This document shows, piece by piece, positions 45,500 through 57,480 of a DNA stretch of 64,000 nt. The notes under the pieces were generated by a model. The model was not told the origin of the DNA. It saw only the letters and a list, made by a program, of their open reading frames with translations, and ran no database searches. The stretch comes from Larix kaempferi (Eukaryota; Streptophyta; Pinopsida; Pinales; Pinaceae), in contig BSBM01000199.1 of assembly GCA_027924585.1 (NCBI GenBank), positions 11,109,001-11,173,000 of the forward strand, given 5' to 3'. The stretch's first letter is position 1, and every line of letters begins with the position of its first letter. The translations under genes and the position numbers were made by a program.

Positions 45500-46070
45500 C
45501 ATCAATCACTTCTAGAAATATTTTAATCTATTCATCATCTTCAAAAACTTTCCAGTGTTTGGTGTTTTCAGGGATAGATGGACTATAGATCATCTCAACT
45601 TCATGTCTCAACTTAATTTCTATTGGAGGCTTGAAATAACTTGCTGCTATGGCCAATGAATCAACTCTCTGATTTTCTTCTATAGGAATGGCTGTGATAT
45701 TAAAAGATTCAAAGAAATTATCAATTAAATCCCATACCTCATTCCTGTAAGCTCTAATTTTCGGATGCTTAGTCTGATATTTTCCTTTTATCTGCTGCAC
45801 TATTAGTTCTAAATATCCAAATAGATAATTAAGTTTTATCCCCATCTTTCTAGTTGTTTTTAGACCCAAGACCAATGCTTCATATTTAACCACATTTTTT
45901 TGTGGCCTCAAAATTTAATTTAAAGGAGATGGAATATCTTATCTGGTTGGATAAATAAGAATTACCCCATCTCCAGCTTCATCTTTGGTAGAGGATCCAT
46001 CAAAGTACATATCCCAAATATGATCCTGTTGAAGATTTATATTCTTTGCTGCCATCAATTTCAGAGGTCC
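45500..46070 (-). pseudogene. Additional (archaeal-type-like) RNase H between protease and RT
   Basis: The minus strand reads IWDMYFDGSSTKDEAGDGV (about 45970-46025; first catalytic Asp in YFDGSS), then KYEALVLGLKTTRKMGIK (E in the second motif), LIVQQIKGKYQTKHP, and ENQRVDSLAIAA (D in the last motif). The canonical GDSELV Asp in the third motif reads GYLELI. Stops lie between the pieces. The order protease, RNase H, then RT is unlike the usual RT-RNase H order and marks this family. Confidence 0.8.
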
Positions 46071-46660
46071 TTCTTTATAATCATCTCCTGCAATCAACAT
46101 ACAATAGCCCATATCTTCTTCTATGGTGTATATAGGATGGTTTATAGGACTTACTCTCTTACTGAGTATGTAGGAATACATGGATTCTCTATATAGTCTT
46201 TTGGTCTCTCCTGGAAACAGTGGAACAATAGCATATTTCATGTCCATTTGCATGGTTCCTCCCATCCTTTTTACACAAGTTCTTCATAGTAACATACCGT
46301 ACCTTGAAGGTACATCAGCTACTACTACATCAAGCAAAATACATTTGGATGGTAACTGTGCCAAAGTTACCACCATGTTCTTTATAATGCCTACACATTT
46401 TACTGGTTTTGAATCAAAACTGTACAAGTCATGGTAAGGTTTTGTGATTTCCAACCCTAATTATTCCATGATTAAATTAGGCATCAGATTGTGAGTATCA
46501 CCTAAATCCAACATACAATTATGCAACAATTTTCCATGCCAACTCAAGGTTATATAAAAGGGAGGTGTATATTCATTGTTTTCATCTTCAACTGCAGGTC
46601 CAACTTCAATAGTATGGGTTTCATTAGCAATATTCAAACTGCCTGATTAAGGACTGGCAT
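46071..46660 (-). pseudogene. Protease region of the second Gypsy element
   Basis: The minus strand reads LLHNCMLDLGDTHNLMPN (active-site area, D-L-G-D-T-H in place of D-S-G-A-T/S), KPVKCVGIIKNMVV, VVADVPSRYGMLL, then MGGTMQMDMKYAIVPLF (46265 downward). One stop falls shortly after the active site and another at about 46275. Belongs to the same Gag-Pol as 47040-48132. Confidence 0.7.
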
Positions 46661-47039
46661 TATTCAACTTGAGGACTTTTTCAATTTGCTTGGTATAAAT
46701 AAGGTGTTGAACAAGCTCATATAGTGGAATAGACATCTTAATTTTAGAAATCTCATGCTAAAAATCAAAAGGCTAAGAAGCTTTATCTATCTCTTTTGCT
46801 CAAGTGGGAAGTGCAACTATTTTCTTATGGACACGAGTAGGGATAATATGAATTTTAGAAGAGGATGAGGTATTAGGGTTTACTTTATTAGAAGAATTAT
46901 TTTTAACAAGGGATGAATTATCAACATATTTATTATCTTTTGGATTTTTTACCAATTTATCAGGAGCGGGTGCTTTAGGCTAATTTTCTGATAAATTCCC
47001 TGGCCTTAGAAAGTACCTCTTTTTTGCTTCAGATTCATT

Positions 47040-48132
47040 TTGATACACATCATCTTATAGTTACCTTTCATACTCTTCCTGAGTAATATGTATCATATCA
47101 TCATCATCATTTACCCAAAGAATATCTTTAGGAGGTTCAACAAATTCCTCATCGGGAGGAATTTCCACTACATGTTCAACATCATTTGTCCTTACTGGTG
47201 GTTGTATGGGAGGATCTTCATTTCTCATGTCTTTGTTTTGAATTTGAGGATTAAAAGGCCTCCTATACTGATTAGGGTTTCTTTGTCCCGTGCCTTGAGG
47301 ATTTCTTTGTCCCGTGCCTTGAGGATTTCTTTGTCCCGTGCCTTGAGGATTTCTATATTGATTATTTACATCCACCTCAAGCTTGGTGACTTTGTTTGAC
47401 AGGCCTTTCAACATTTTTTACATCTCCTCAATCTTTTCATCTTGACTTTCCTTATTTCTATCTGATGTACTGGCCTCCGCTCTGGGATTCTTTTTGTCAA
47501 CATCTTGTCTATTTTTCATTTTACCTGAGGCTGTCATGTTTCCTTCTACATCTAGAGCATCACCATGCATATTTAACAAAGTAGTAGACCTCCTTTTGCT
47601 TAAAATCATATCAAAGTCAGATTCATGTGCTCTTGTATATGTGACTTTAGTAGCATCTTGTGAAGTTTTAATATCTTGAGGAATATTGTTATAGATATTG
47701 TTAAACCTTTTATTAAATTCACTGACATTTTCTCCATTCTTTTTCTTTAAAGCTGCAAATTCAATTAGGTAGTACAAATGATCTCTCTTTTCACCCCCAC
47801 TATCTCATGAATTCATGCTCCAAGGAAAGCCAAGAATTTAAAGATTTTTCAGGTAGGTCTCTAAACTATTTCCTGACTTCTCCTCCAAAATATTTTACAA
47901 AAAGTCTCATGTAAACATCATCTTCTTCGATGAGAATATCATCTGTAAAATATTGAAAATTAGAGATGTGATCTTCAACAGTAATATCCCTTTCAACATC
48001 ATATTTTGGTAAAATCTTTAGATATTTCTCAGGCATGTCATGAATATTGTTTGGCAGATTGAAAGCACCAAATCTATTAGCTAACCATGGGTTTACTACA
48101 GGGGGTGGACCTCATTGTCCTCTTCTGGCCAT
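47040..48132 (-). pseudogene. gag: Gag of the second Gypsy element (degenerate)
   Basis: Starts at ATG 48130-48132 with MARRGQ, a stop, then PPPVVNPWLANRFGAFNLP and MPEKYLKILPKYDVERDI. The capsid core reads MRLFVKYFGGEVRKWFRDLP. The C-terminal domain (47418-47777) has FAALKKKNGENVSEFNKRF and GDALDVEGNMTASGK. The linker 47061-47414 carries three exact copies of QGTGQRNP and ends in acidic DDDDMIHITQEEYE. Two to four stops or frameshifts. No zinc knuckle was found, as in related gags of this type. Confidence 0.85.
47278..47349 (-). repeat. Three perfect 24-bp tandem repeats in gag
   Basis: Each encodes QGTGQRNP or its circular permutation on the minus strand. In-frame and identical, so duplicated recently relative to the rest of the decayed gene. 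Confidence 0.9.
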
Positions 48133-49100
48133 ATTTAAATGATATAGGATTATATTATGAGCTTGGAGTGTGAGAGAGGTTCTTTGAGGTCACGCAGATG
48201 ATGGAGTAGGTCCATATGTATTAGCATATGATGAAGGAGAGGTAAATTGGCGATCTAAATCAAGATTCAAAGGTGTTTGGGGAATATTTTGCAGATTTTC
48301 AAAATCATTTAAATCCTCAGAAGTTTCTTGATTATCTACTGCAGGAGATATCATATTTGAATTAAAACAAGCAATACCTTTCCCTTGGACTGTACGGAGG
48401 TTCCTCCAATGTGCTCGAGAATTGGGAAAGCTCTAGAATTCTAATGATTGAGGATGCAATCGAGTATGTCTTCTTCTAGGATCCATTTGATCCAATGGAG
48501 TCACCAAGTGAAATTCAACCAAGGTATTTGATCTGCTCACCACACAGAGCTCAGATCCTCTTCAAATTGTAGCAGGGGGAATATTTCTTTCACTTGCATC
48601 CCCAGTATAGTCGCCATTTTTCATGTTAGTCCCTAGAGGAAAATCAGGTTGAAATGATGTATGCTCGGGCATGATAGAAGCTCAATTATTTAGAGATATT
48701 AGAGCTATATCTTTATACAAAGTGTTTTGTATTGTTCTTTTGAAAATTCTTAACTGGTTTAGGTCATGCACAACATCTACAAATGTAAATTTATTTTCAG
48801 TTTACTTGAGGCTGTCATGTTTCCTTCTACATCTAGAGCATCATCATGCATATCTACAACATTTATTGCTAAAAATATGAATATTTAGTTCTTTTTGCTA
48901 ACAACCTTCTTTTTTCCCCTCATGTAAACATTTTACTGGAAAGGAGGGTGTCATATTGGCCCACCTGAGGGATTCTAGCATGGTTCATCTAGTGCATCAT
49001 CTGGATATTCATTCAACCTGTAGGTGGCATAAATGAGATAGGTGGTGGATGATTTGCAAATGAACTTGGAATTTGAGCTTATGGTTGAGTTGCTTCCTAA
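48133..49100 (-). other. Region between extra ORF and gag, with a duplicated gag piece
   Basis: Broken minus-strand frames; text such as DLNDFENLQNIPQTPLNLDL upstream of the gag start has no family match. 48796-48866 repeats about 65-70 bp of gag (matching 47515-47580, the segment coding DALDVEGNMTAS). Confidence 0.5.
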
Positions 49101-52100
49101 CCTGACTATGAGCTTGGATATTGACATGTTGAATGACTTAATGAGTGACTTGAAGGCTTTGCAACTGATTCTTTGGGTGGAAATACATGCTTATGATACT
49201 GAATAACTATTTTCCACTCTTTTCCCAAAGGATGTTTATGGATTTCAATGATTCCAGGGAGATTTCTCCAATAGTGATTTCTCATATGAGGTTGGTCCCA
49301 ATTTCTTGGCAGCATTTTTCAATCCCATCCATATTTTAAAGCAACTTTTTAGTCTTTCTACTACTATCCTTTTATTTCTCCTTCCAGTGGTTTTGTAGGG
49401 AAATCTTCCTTCTTTCGATCAAGGTTCCCTTTGTAGGTATCCTTGGGGAAAGCATCTCCATTTCCATCCCATGGAGAGGGAATTCCTAAGATTAACACAT
49501 CTTTCAATAGGGCTTTAAAAGCACTTATTTCATCATTCAGTTGTTTGACATTATCTTTCATTCTATAAACATAGGTCTACTTCATGATCATTGACCTCGC
49601 AATTTTGATAATCTGAGTTTTTTTGTCAATGCCTTTCTCAGCTAGCTTCATTTTATTCTACTATTCAGATTGTCAATTACCTCAAAGGCCTGCTTCGGCA
49701 TATTCCCTAATTGATTTTCAACTGAATTTATCTCTGCATTGTCCTGAGTGGCCATATCCAACTCATCTTGGATAACTTCAAAGTAGTCCCATTTTGCATG
49801 AAACACTCTTCAATATTTTCCCAAACCTCTTGTGTTATTCTTATTATCAATTGTTCTCCTTGAATATTTATCTGTAAGGAAGCTATTTGACTATTTAGAT
49901 CTCCTACTTCTCTTTCTATCTCTATAATGTCATCTTCCTTTTTGCTAACTTCAATTTCCAATTCAAGGATCCTATTATACTTTGTCTCTATTTCCCTTTT
50001 GGCCTCATCAAGTTTAGCACCTAGGTCATTGTCTTCCTCAATGGGTTGAGGGATTGACCTCAAATTAGCATGATCTTATTCCATGGAATCCATATCAATG
50101 GTATCTGGAGGAACAACATGTTGTTCATCTATAGCTTATGCCATGTCTGGTGTTCCCAATTGACCTTCTGCTACATTTTTTGTACCTGTTTCTTCTGTTG
50201 TACCTGTTGTAGGATGACTCTCCATTAGAACTGTAGGGGTTGATATTGTGCATTGACTCCTTGCTTGAATTGCGATATTTGAGGATGTAGTACTTTGTAT
50301 AGTGGATATTTTAGCTGCTGCTAATTTCAAGTTGGTAATTTTCTAGTTTAAATCATCAATTTTTCTTCTCTCTTCAGATAATTGTTGGAATTCTATCATG
50401 CTGCCATAAATTTTCTCCTTTCCTCCTATACCTTCTTGATTTCTTCAGCCTACATTGGGTCTATTGTAGGCATCGTTAACTTCTTCAGTTGGGATATCTC
50501 ATTGTCTTTTTTTGCTATGAGTGATTTAATTTGATATCCATCAAAAGGTTCAGTTGCTAATGCCACCAATTTTGATTCTAAAGAATTGATGGTGATTTGT
50601 TTGGCCCTTGTGGTCCATTTTTCCATCTTATATAGTTTCTCAAACTTTTCGAGGGCCAACCTGAGCTTTCTTTCTTCTTTCTCTAATTTAATAATTTTAG
50701 TACACATCATATCACTAATTTTCCTGTAAAAATCCATTTTATCCAGCTTACTGAACTCTTTGAAGTTCACAATGTGTTCTTCTGCTCTCCAGTCACTTAG
50801 TTTTACTGGATTAGTGACTTTAGGTTCCAGGACAGAAAACCTTAGTGTGTCTTGTTTGTGGTCAGACACTGATATCTGTTTTAATCCCGTGGTTTGGATG
50901 TCATGCCTGAGTTGTTTCACCATTTTTATTCCTCTCTCTCTTATATTATTGTATCTAGTCTGAAGATATTTTCTTACAAGGACTGGTTCTATTGATGAAG
51001 AACCATGTATCTTTTGAGGAATAGTGAACTCAATGGAAGGGTAACAAACATATTGAAATGGAGGCTTCCTTGGAAAATCTGGTTTTTCTATCAGCTTAGT
51101 GATTTCCCTGTGGATTTCAACTGATTCTGATCCTACTTCCACCAATAATTTTTCATCATCTTTTGTTTCTATTTTGGCCCTTTTGGGGTATGGGCCTTTC
51201 TAGTCTTTATCAATATCAATTTCTTGGGCTTCCTCATATGCCCTCTTTGCCCAATTAATTAATTTTGTCTCTCCTCTTCTTCAAAATTATTTATGGCTTC
51301 TTGAACTTCCTCCCAAGTTTCTCCATTTTCCATTCTCTCCTAGAGAGGTCTAGGTAGGCATACATATGTTGAATTCTTGTTTTCCAACATTTTCTTGGAT
51401 CTCACTTGATGTGGATCATAGGAATATCTCTCAACTTTCTTGAGGGTGAGATGGCTTAGATATTCTCCCACATATTGAGAGCATTTATCCCTCTTATGAT
51501 AAGAGGTCCCATCTCTTGAGGTAATAAGAAATATATGTGCTGTATGAAATCCCTGAAATGTAACTCATCTAAATTCATCTTCTATCTTACAAACTCCATA
51601 GTAAATATTCTAGGAGTAAGAAAGGTAGGTAACTTGTAGGGTTCTTTCTCAAATCCATAGACCCTAATGATTGTGTGGTATTCATATAGCAACCAATCCC
51701 CAACTTGCATCTCTATGGTAAATTGGAGATGCTTCTTATTGTCTGGTAGAATTCTAGGAGGGGAACTACCATGGATCAAACTGTATGCAACACTCATTAC
51801 TCTGTCTGTAAACTCTGAAAAGTTGGATTTGTGTCCTCTTCTTAGAACCAAGTCTGTCCATTCATACACAGGGAGTTGTGCTCCTTTTTCATCTATGGTT
51901 CTCAATCCCAAGTGCTTGAAGTTCTCATAATTTTTGTAAAAGAACAAGTAAGAAGGGAATCCAAATTATTCAATTGCAGGAAATTATTATAACTTCTCAT
52001 GAATCTTCTCGGATAGATAACTACAGAGGTCAAAGTGGGGAGGATTCCTACTAGGTTCAGTGGTTAATTTGAGTAGAACTTCGAAGGTTACTTCATCTGC

Positions 52101-52337
52101 AGACTCATAATCTTCAAGACCTGCAAGCGTACAAATAATAGAGATGGATTTCCTGGAAGCTTTAGAGAACACAATAGTAACGTAGGGAGGGGGAATGGTT
52201 GATATGGCTATTCCAGGCTCTAAATGTTTGGACATAAATTGATGGTGATTGTAATGAAAGAGGCAATTAAAAGCACTTGCCAGGGATTTTTCATTGAAAG
52301 GACAGGGGGATAAAGACTCTAGATGATAGAACATATT
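49101..52337 (-). pseudogene. Extra ORF upstream of gag (ORF1-like), C-terminal part
   Basis: Several minus-strand frames in series, separated by stops: 51987-52358 (FYHLESLSPCPFNEKSLAS), 51582-51947 (LPVYEWTDLVLRRGHKSNF, IEMQVGDWLLYEYHTIIRV), 50450-51145 (FPRKPPFQYVCYPSIEFTI, then Lys/Glu-rich), 49728-50063 (coiled-coil-like EIETKYNRILELEIEVSKK), and 49106-49315. Together more than 1000 residues with helical, heptad-rich stretches in the second half. No enzymatic domain recognised. Position upstream of gag in the same orientation fits the extra ORF known from Ogre-type elements; the function of such ORFs is unknown. Confidence 0.6.
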
Positions 52338-53670
52338 TGTAATGTCCCCTCCTATCACACGAGCAAGATAGAGAGGATCATTGTGCTAAAACCGGGCAAT
52401 TGGCCCCAATGTTTACTAAATACAACATCCACATATATAAGAAGACAGGCATACAGATGTACAATCTAAGCAAACACAATAGAAGTAAATCATTTGCAGA
52501 ATTAACGCACATCCATCATACATTCCAGATTTTCATGTCATTCATCAATTAAGCAATATCAAATTATCAGATGAGAATACTTATCTTAAACCAAGTAGTC
52601 CCTGAGCAACCAGCTATGCTTCCGCAACGTTCCACCCAACCGTAGGCTAGTGTGCTCCTCAATCTCTCATCATCACTGCCACCCCCGAGCTGGGCATGAT
52701 CTCCACAAGAAAAAGGGGAAAACAGGCTCTCACATAGCCAAGGGTATATCAAAATCAGCCAAGCCAATCAGCAATTGGGTTTTTCAGGCTGTTAAGAGAT
52801 GGGTGCATATAAAATCAAAAGCATAAGTGTTGGGCATGAGAAAAATGCCTATGCAGTGAAGTTCCCAATAGTGGGTTTTCTTGAGCTTCAGAAAAAACGT
52901 GGGTAGACTCAAAACGAATTGGCAACTAGAAAAATTCGACTAGGAGAGCAACCCATTCCAGAAAAACGCCCCAAGGGCAAAAACGACCTCTCCCTCAGCC
53001 CAAAATCGCGTCCCTCCTTTCCCAGCTACTACACAATACCAAAAACGAGTTCCTGGACATGGAAAAACGCAGGGTTATGGTGAAAAACGTGAGGATCAAC
53101 TCCAGTAAGCTCAGTCTGCGTGAGAGGAAGAATGGCCATGGGCGAAGAATGGCTTAGGGAGCAATTTCGTGGCTCCCTTCTTGCCCAAGGAGACCAACAC
53201 GTTTTTCGATGAAGGGTGGCTTGCCCATACCCGATTTTGGACAACCATACCTCTCCCATCCCAAGGCATTAATTGTCTCAACCAATTATTGGAAGAATTA
53301 AATGATTGGGTGCATGAGACAAATGGGTAGTTGAGAGTTCATGGGTTTCCTCAATGTGATGGCTTAACACCATGGCTCAAGGGTTTGGTTATTTTTCCCT
53401 CCCTATTCCTTGTAAAGCTCATGCCCCCATCTCTTTGTTGCATTGCGTAACTAGTTGTGGGTTTTTCATTAAAATTGCATATTTACATGATGTCCGATTT
53501 TACATTGTGCACAGCTAGCACAAGGACTCTATGCATCTATTCTAATTTCCGATACATAGAACGATAAATCAATGGCGGGGCCTTGGCCTTGAGCTCCTCA
53601 CCATGACTAAATAACAATATTTACATCATTTACAATATTAATGCAATAGGGTCAAGCTGGGGACATTACA
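52338..53670 (-). mobile_element. Solo LTR with perfect 12-bp inverted ends
   Basis: 1333 bp; TGTAATGTCCCC at 52338 and GGGGACATTACA at 53670 are exact inverted copies. Exact target duplication ATATT (52333-52337 and 53671-53675). It splits the extra ORF. The orientation (minus) is inferred from similarity of its AGGAGGGGACATTACA end to the 3' end of the inner LTR at 31307. ORFs at 52567-52767 and 53029-53259 are chance frames. Confidence 0.9.
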
Positions 53671-54002
53671 ATATTTATGAGGGCATCTAGGGTGATAAAA
53701 GACAAGTTCCTATACATGTTCGAAAACAAAATAGCTCGTTTGGTGGGGAAGTAGTGCTTGGAACACTAGGTGACAAAATCGAGGAACACTACAGATCTAG
53801 GACACGCTGTCTGGGAGATGTTTGAGTCCCATAGGTTTAATTTGTCTTGGAAAGTGAAGGATATGGTATTTTCTTCCCTAATGGTCTCATTTAGTTCTAA
53901 ACCAGTGACAATGGTGTTGAAAACGTCATCCTGGTGATCATAGACGTGCTCTTCCCTTGAGAAACGGGGATTCATAAGGGTCACTATGGTTTTAGGTGTC
54001 AT
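53671..54002 (-). pseudogene. Extra ORF upstream of gag, N-terminal part
   Basis: The open frame from ATG at 54000-54002 reads MTPKTIVTLMNPRFSREEHV, then DVFNTIVTGLELNETIREE, to a stop at 53766. Further residues (FSNMYRNLSFITLDALINI) lead to the solo-LTR site, after which FYHLES continues. Inferred start of the same protein as 49101-52337. Confidence 0.6.
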
Positions 54003-55000
54003 TGTAGCTCACTGGTTCTATGGATTATGACTAAATTGGTGGTAAATTATACTAAATTAGAGCAAACTTAAGAAATTAGGGCTTCACTAAATCAATGGAA
54101 GAAACAAGGATTTAAGTAACAGAGTTGGATAACAGTGGTAGAGCAATACCCCGATGACACCTGGAAGTTAAGCTGGACTGTTAGGTGTTGAATCGGACTG
54201 GTAGGATTCGTGCAAGGATGGCCTGGTATGCTGGTCATTGAGAGCATGCTTCCTCAAGTAAAAATATAATAATATTTTAAACTAGGTTAAAAATCCTTTT
54301 TATTTGTTTTGAAGATACACTTTACACATTGGAATCTGAGGTGGAAAGTAACCAATAGTAATAGGATCTATAGGATAGGTGGAAGATGGAAATAGGGTAA
54401 GTTAGAAATAAGGAGTGATGGGATCCACATGACAAGTGGCGGTAGGAAAATAAGTTATGGAATGATGGGGTCTCAAACAGATGGGACGTGGGGATACATG
54501 ATGAGTTGTCAAATAAGCTGAGTTGTAAAGAACTACTGACAATATCGAGCGGATACCACTTTTGGTTTCCTAGATTGGTAACGCATTGATGTTTGAAAGT
54601 TTATAAATACTTCCTTCAAGGAGGCATGGCAAGTCATTGAGGGGCACATGTCCTCAGTGATTTTGATGACAACGCGTGCCCGAGGTCATTTCTTAGTGGG
54701 CGCAACTTGTCGACATGCTTTTGATATAGGTCATTGATCTAGATCAAGCGTCGATGAATTTGTACATGCACCTATTTGCATTATCTCCCTTGCACATTAT
54801 GGGTGCTCATTATATCTAGGCCATTGATTTGGATCTCGATCTAATGGTTGACCAATTCTTATGTCATAATGCCTATTTTTAAGCTCTTGGTCACTAGTTG
54901 TTGATCATAATTAAGGTTTTCGTTGTTGTTATTTGAAGTGCTTAGCTCCTTAGAGATAAAACAAAACATAGGTTTCATGTACCATAACTTTATATGGTAT
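54003..55000. other. Unassigned spacer with a 5S-like segment
   Basis: No gene. A TATA-like TTTATAAATACTTCC lies at about 54600-54614 on the plus strand, preceded by LTR-like text. The boundaries of any element could not be set. Confidence 0.35.
54135..54255 (+). pseudogene. Degenerate 5S rRNA-like sequence
   Basis: It holds the 5S core GAAGTTAAGC (54164-54173), preceded by CCCGATGACACCT (compare CCCATCAGAACTCC) and followed by GACTGGTAGGATTCGTG (compare GTACTAGGATGGGTG) and CCTGG. Order and spacing follow plant 5S rRNA with a 10-15-bp expansion. It could be a 5S pseudogene, a 5S-headed SINE, or the 5S block of a Cassandra-type LTR. By-eye match only. Confidence 0.35.
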
Positions 55001-55039
55001 TTTTCATGCCATAAAAATAAGGTACTAACAAGTCCCTAA

Positions 55040-56320
55040 TTCCATGATCTTCTTGTGGTTCAACCATCACCATATTGCATTTTCCCTTCTTCTCTTCCCA
55101 CTTCGCCACTAGATCAGGGTATTCTTCTATCAAGTGCTTTGTGTTGCGGCAATGCCCGCATAGGGAATGTGGTTTGGTACAAAAACATTCCAGATGGCTT
55201 GGCTTCCCATAGTTGAAGAAAATGGCCTGCCTGTCTCCACCTCTATATCCTCTTCCTTAGCCCCTATATACTCTACATGTGGGTCCTTGATTCCCTCCTT
55301 GGTCAGGATATTTTTTTGCTCCGCTCCTTGGACCCATAATGCATTCACAATATGGTCCTTCATCAACTATAGTGCATGGTAGTTGTTGACATCATTCCCA
55401 ACAAACTTACAAAATTCACAGAATAAGGCATGCGTAGAACTCTAATAATTTTTTAGGGTCGAGCATTTCATAATTGAGTGTCCCCATGTTCTATAAATCT
55501 CACACCATTCCACCTTGGGCCCAGTTGGGAATGCGATATGAACCAAGTTGGGAATGCGATATGAACGCAAGTATCCATATAATTGTTCAAAGTAGGACAC
55601 TTATTCTTTTGGTGACCTTCCATCCTACATAAACCGCACCAAACATTCTCTCATGCCACCTTTCTTATGGACAAATATTGCAACTACATGGTCAACAAAG
55701 CAAGCTGCAATTGAACCTGCGCCATGTTGGTTTTAGACTCTCCCCCTGGGGTGGATTCTAGGAACATAGAAATATCTAGGGATTTTAACTATGTTCCCAC
55801 CTTATGTTATTTAAGGTGGACTCTTATGTGTGACAACAAGCCTGCAATGAACCACTCTCAGTTTTGTCGATATTGAATATGAAAGCTCAAGCGATCCAAG
55901 AGGATCTTGAATATTTGGTCATAGTGCTATATAGACTCAACAACTCTTTGTTTGATTTCTTTTATCTCAGTGATGAACTGAGATTTTAATTTGGGCTTAT
56001 GAAGTTCCTTCAGAAGATCCTTGTTGATTGCCTCTAGTGGTCTTGTTTGTCCCTAGGCTAGTGTTGTCTTGTATTTCATATACCAGGTCAAGGCTCGGTC
56101 TTTGAGAGTAGTCTCTAGTTGTACAATATTTACATCTTCGTTAGTAATCTACTACACTGACCAAATACCTTCATAGGTAAAGCAATGTTGGTTGACCTAT
56201 CATCTTTCCCTATCTCATGGAAGACAGGAAATATCAAGGTGGAAGCATAGGTTGCCATCATTCTTCTTGGTACTGATGAACTAGTTGTTGTTTTTAAAAC
56301 TAATGTGTTTCCAATTGTAG
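55040..56320 (-). pseudogene. gag: Gag remnant of a third Gypsy family
   Basis: The minus strand reads broken but ordered gag text: DRALTWYMKYKTTLA, LLKELHKPKLKSQF, EWFIAGLLSHIRVHLK, MAQVQLQLALLTM (frameshifted), then cysteine-rich knuckles CGLCRMEGHQKNKCPTL and CEIYRTWGHSIMKC, and CEFCKFVGNDVNNYHALQ. The open frame 55130-55366 gives EYIGAKEEDIEVETGR and GSQAIWNVFVPNHIPYAG. It ends KHLIEEYPDLVAKWEEK near 55050. No pol follows. Many stops. Confidence 0.8.
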
Positions 56321-57480
56321 TATTCGCTTTTGAATTCTAAGATTTTGGGGTAGAAATGGATTCTACTCCTCGTGTTTCTTCTCCTTCTACTTTGGAGCTT
56401 ACTATTTGGTCAAACTGGGTTAAAAAATGGCTTCTTGATTGGATAAGGGGAGAAAGGGGGTTGGGGTGAAGAGGGGATTTCTTCTAGGTACATTCCTTTT
56501 CACTGTGTTGAATCTAGGAGATGTTATTTCTAGTCGAGTAGTCTCTATAAAAACCACCTAAGTTCCTCCATCTAACTGCACTTTTGTTCCTTCTACATCA
56601 TCTGGGTTTCCTCCTTTGTTCTACCAATCTCAGCATCCTCTTTGAATCTTCCATTATCCTCTATCCCACACCTCTTTGGTGGTATTTCATGTGTTGCACA
56701 CTCTTCTTTTGTAGGAGTTGCACACTCTTCCTTCACATAAGTTGTGCACTCTTTTCGCTCACTTGGAACTCATGTGCACCCTCTTAGCATAGTCTCTTCT
56801 ATCGCATTCTTCTTTCCTCTTCTATCTGAACTATTCTCCATCATTGGTTGCTTTGCTCTTCTCTCTTTTCTATTTGAATTCCTTATCTTGGTTATTCTTT
56901 CATACTGTTCCTCCCTTCAAATCCTTTTCTCTTTTGGATCCATCATTGTCCTACCTAATTCCCCACCTCTTCATGCCCTTCCCCCCCAGTGTAGGTTTTA
57001 CGCTACCATAATGTTAGGTTCCATGGTCATTAACCCTTTCTCAATGAATAACTTCTTATCCACACCAAGTATTTCAACCATAAACATTTTTATGAGATCT
57101 GCTTCAAACCTAGCTTTTGTGCAACTATAGGATTCACTACAATCTATTGCAAACTTTACAATGTATTCTTCCTTCACCCACTAAAACCATAAATCCACTT
57201 CCCTAGACCACATATTGTCTATTTTTCAATCTCTCTACCCTCTCCTAATTCAAGACTATTGGTTCAAGCCTTCTCTGGGGACTATTGATTTCAGTTTGTC
57301 TCTTCACCCAATTATGCAACAAACAAGGAAATTCACAAAAGACAACTTCTTGTCCCTTTTTAAAAATTTAATGTGATTTTTTTAAATTTAAATTTATTTT
57401 TAATCCATTTTCTTTTAGATTTTTTATAAATGTAGTTTTTTAAATTTATTTTTGAGTTTTTAAGTTTTCTTGGATGCACT
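56321..57480 (-). other. Purine-rich N-terminal gag or leader region
   Basis: The minus strand is purine-rich and translates to Glu/Lys-rich text with the repeated words EECATPTKEECATHE (about 56690-56740). Probably the variable N-terminal part of the gag at 55040-56320. The 128-codon plus frame at 56744-57130 is the complement of this and is not a gene. Confidence 0.35.

Noticed and set aside
47088-47399. Plus-strand 103-codon ORF
   Set aside because: Exact complement of the gag linker with its three tandem repeats; the minus strand carries the recognised Gag.
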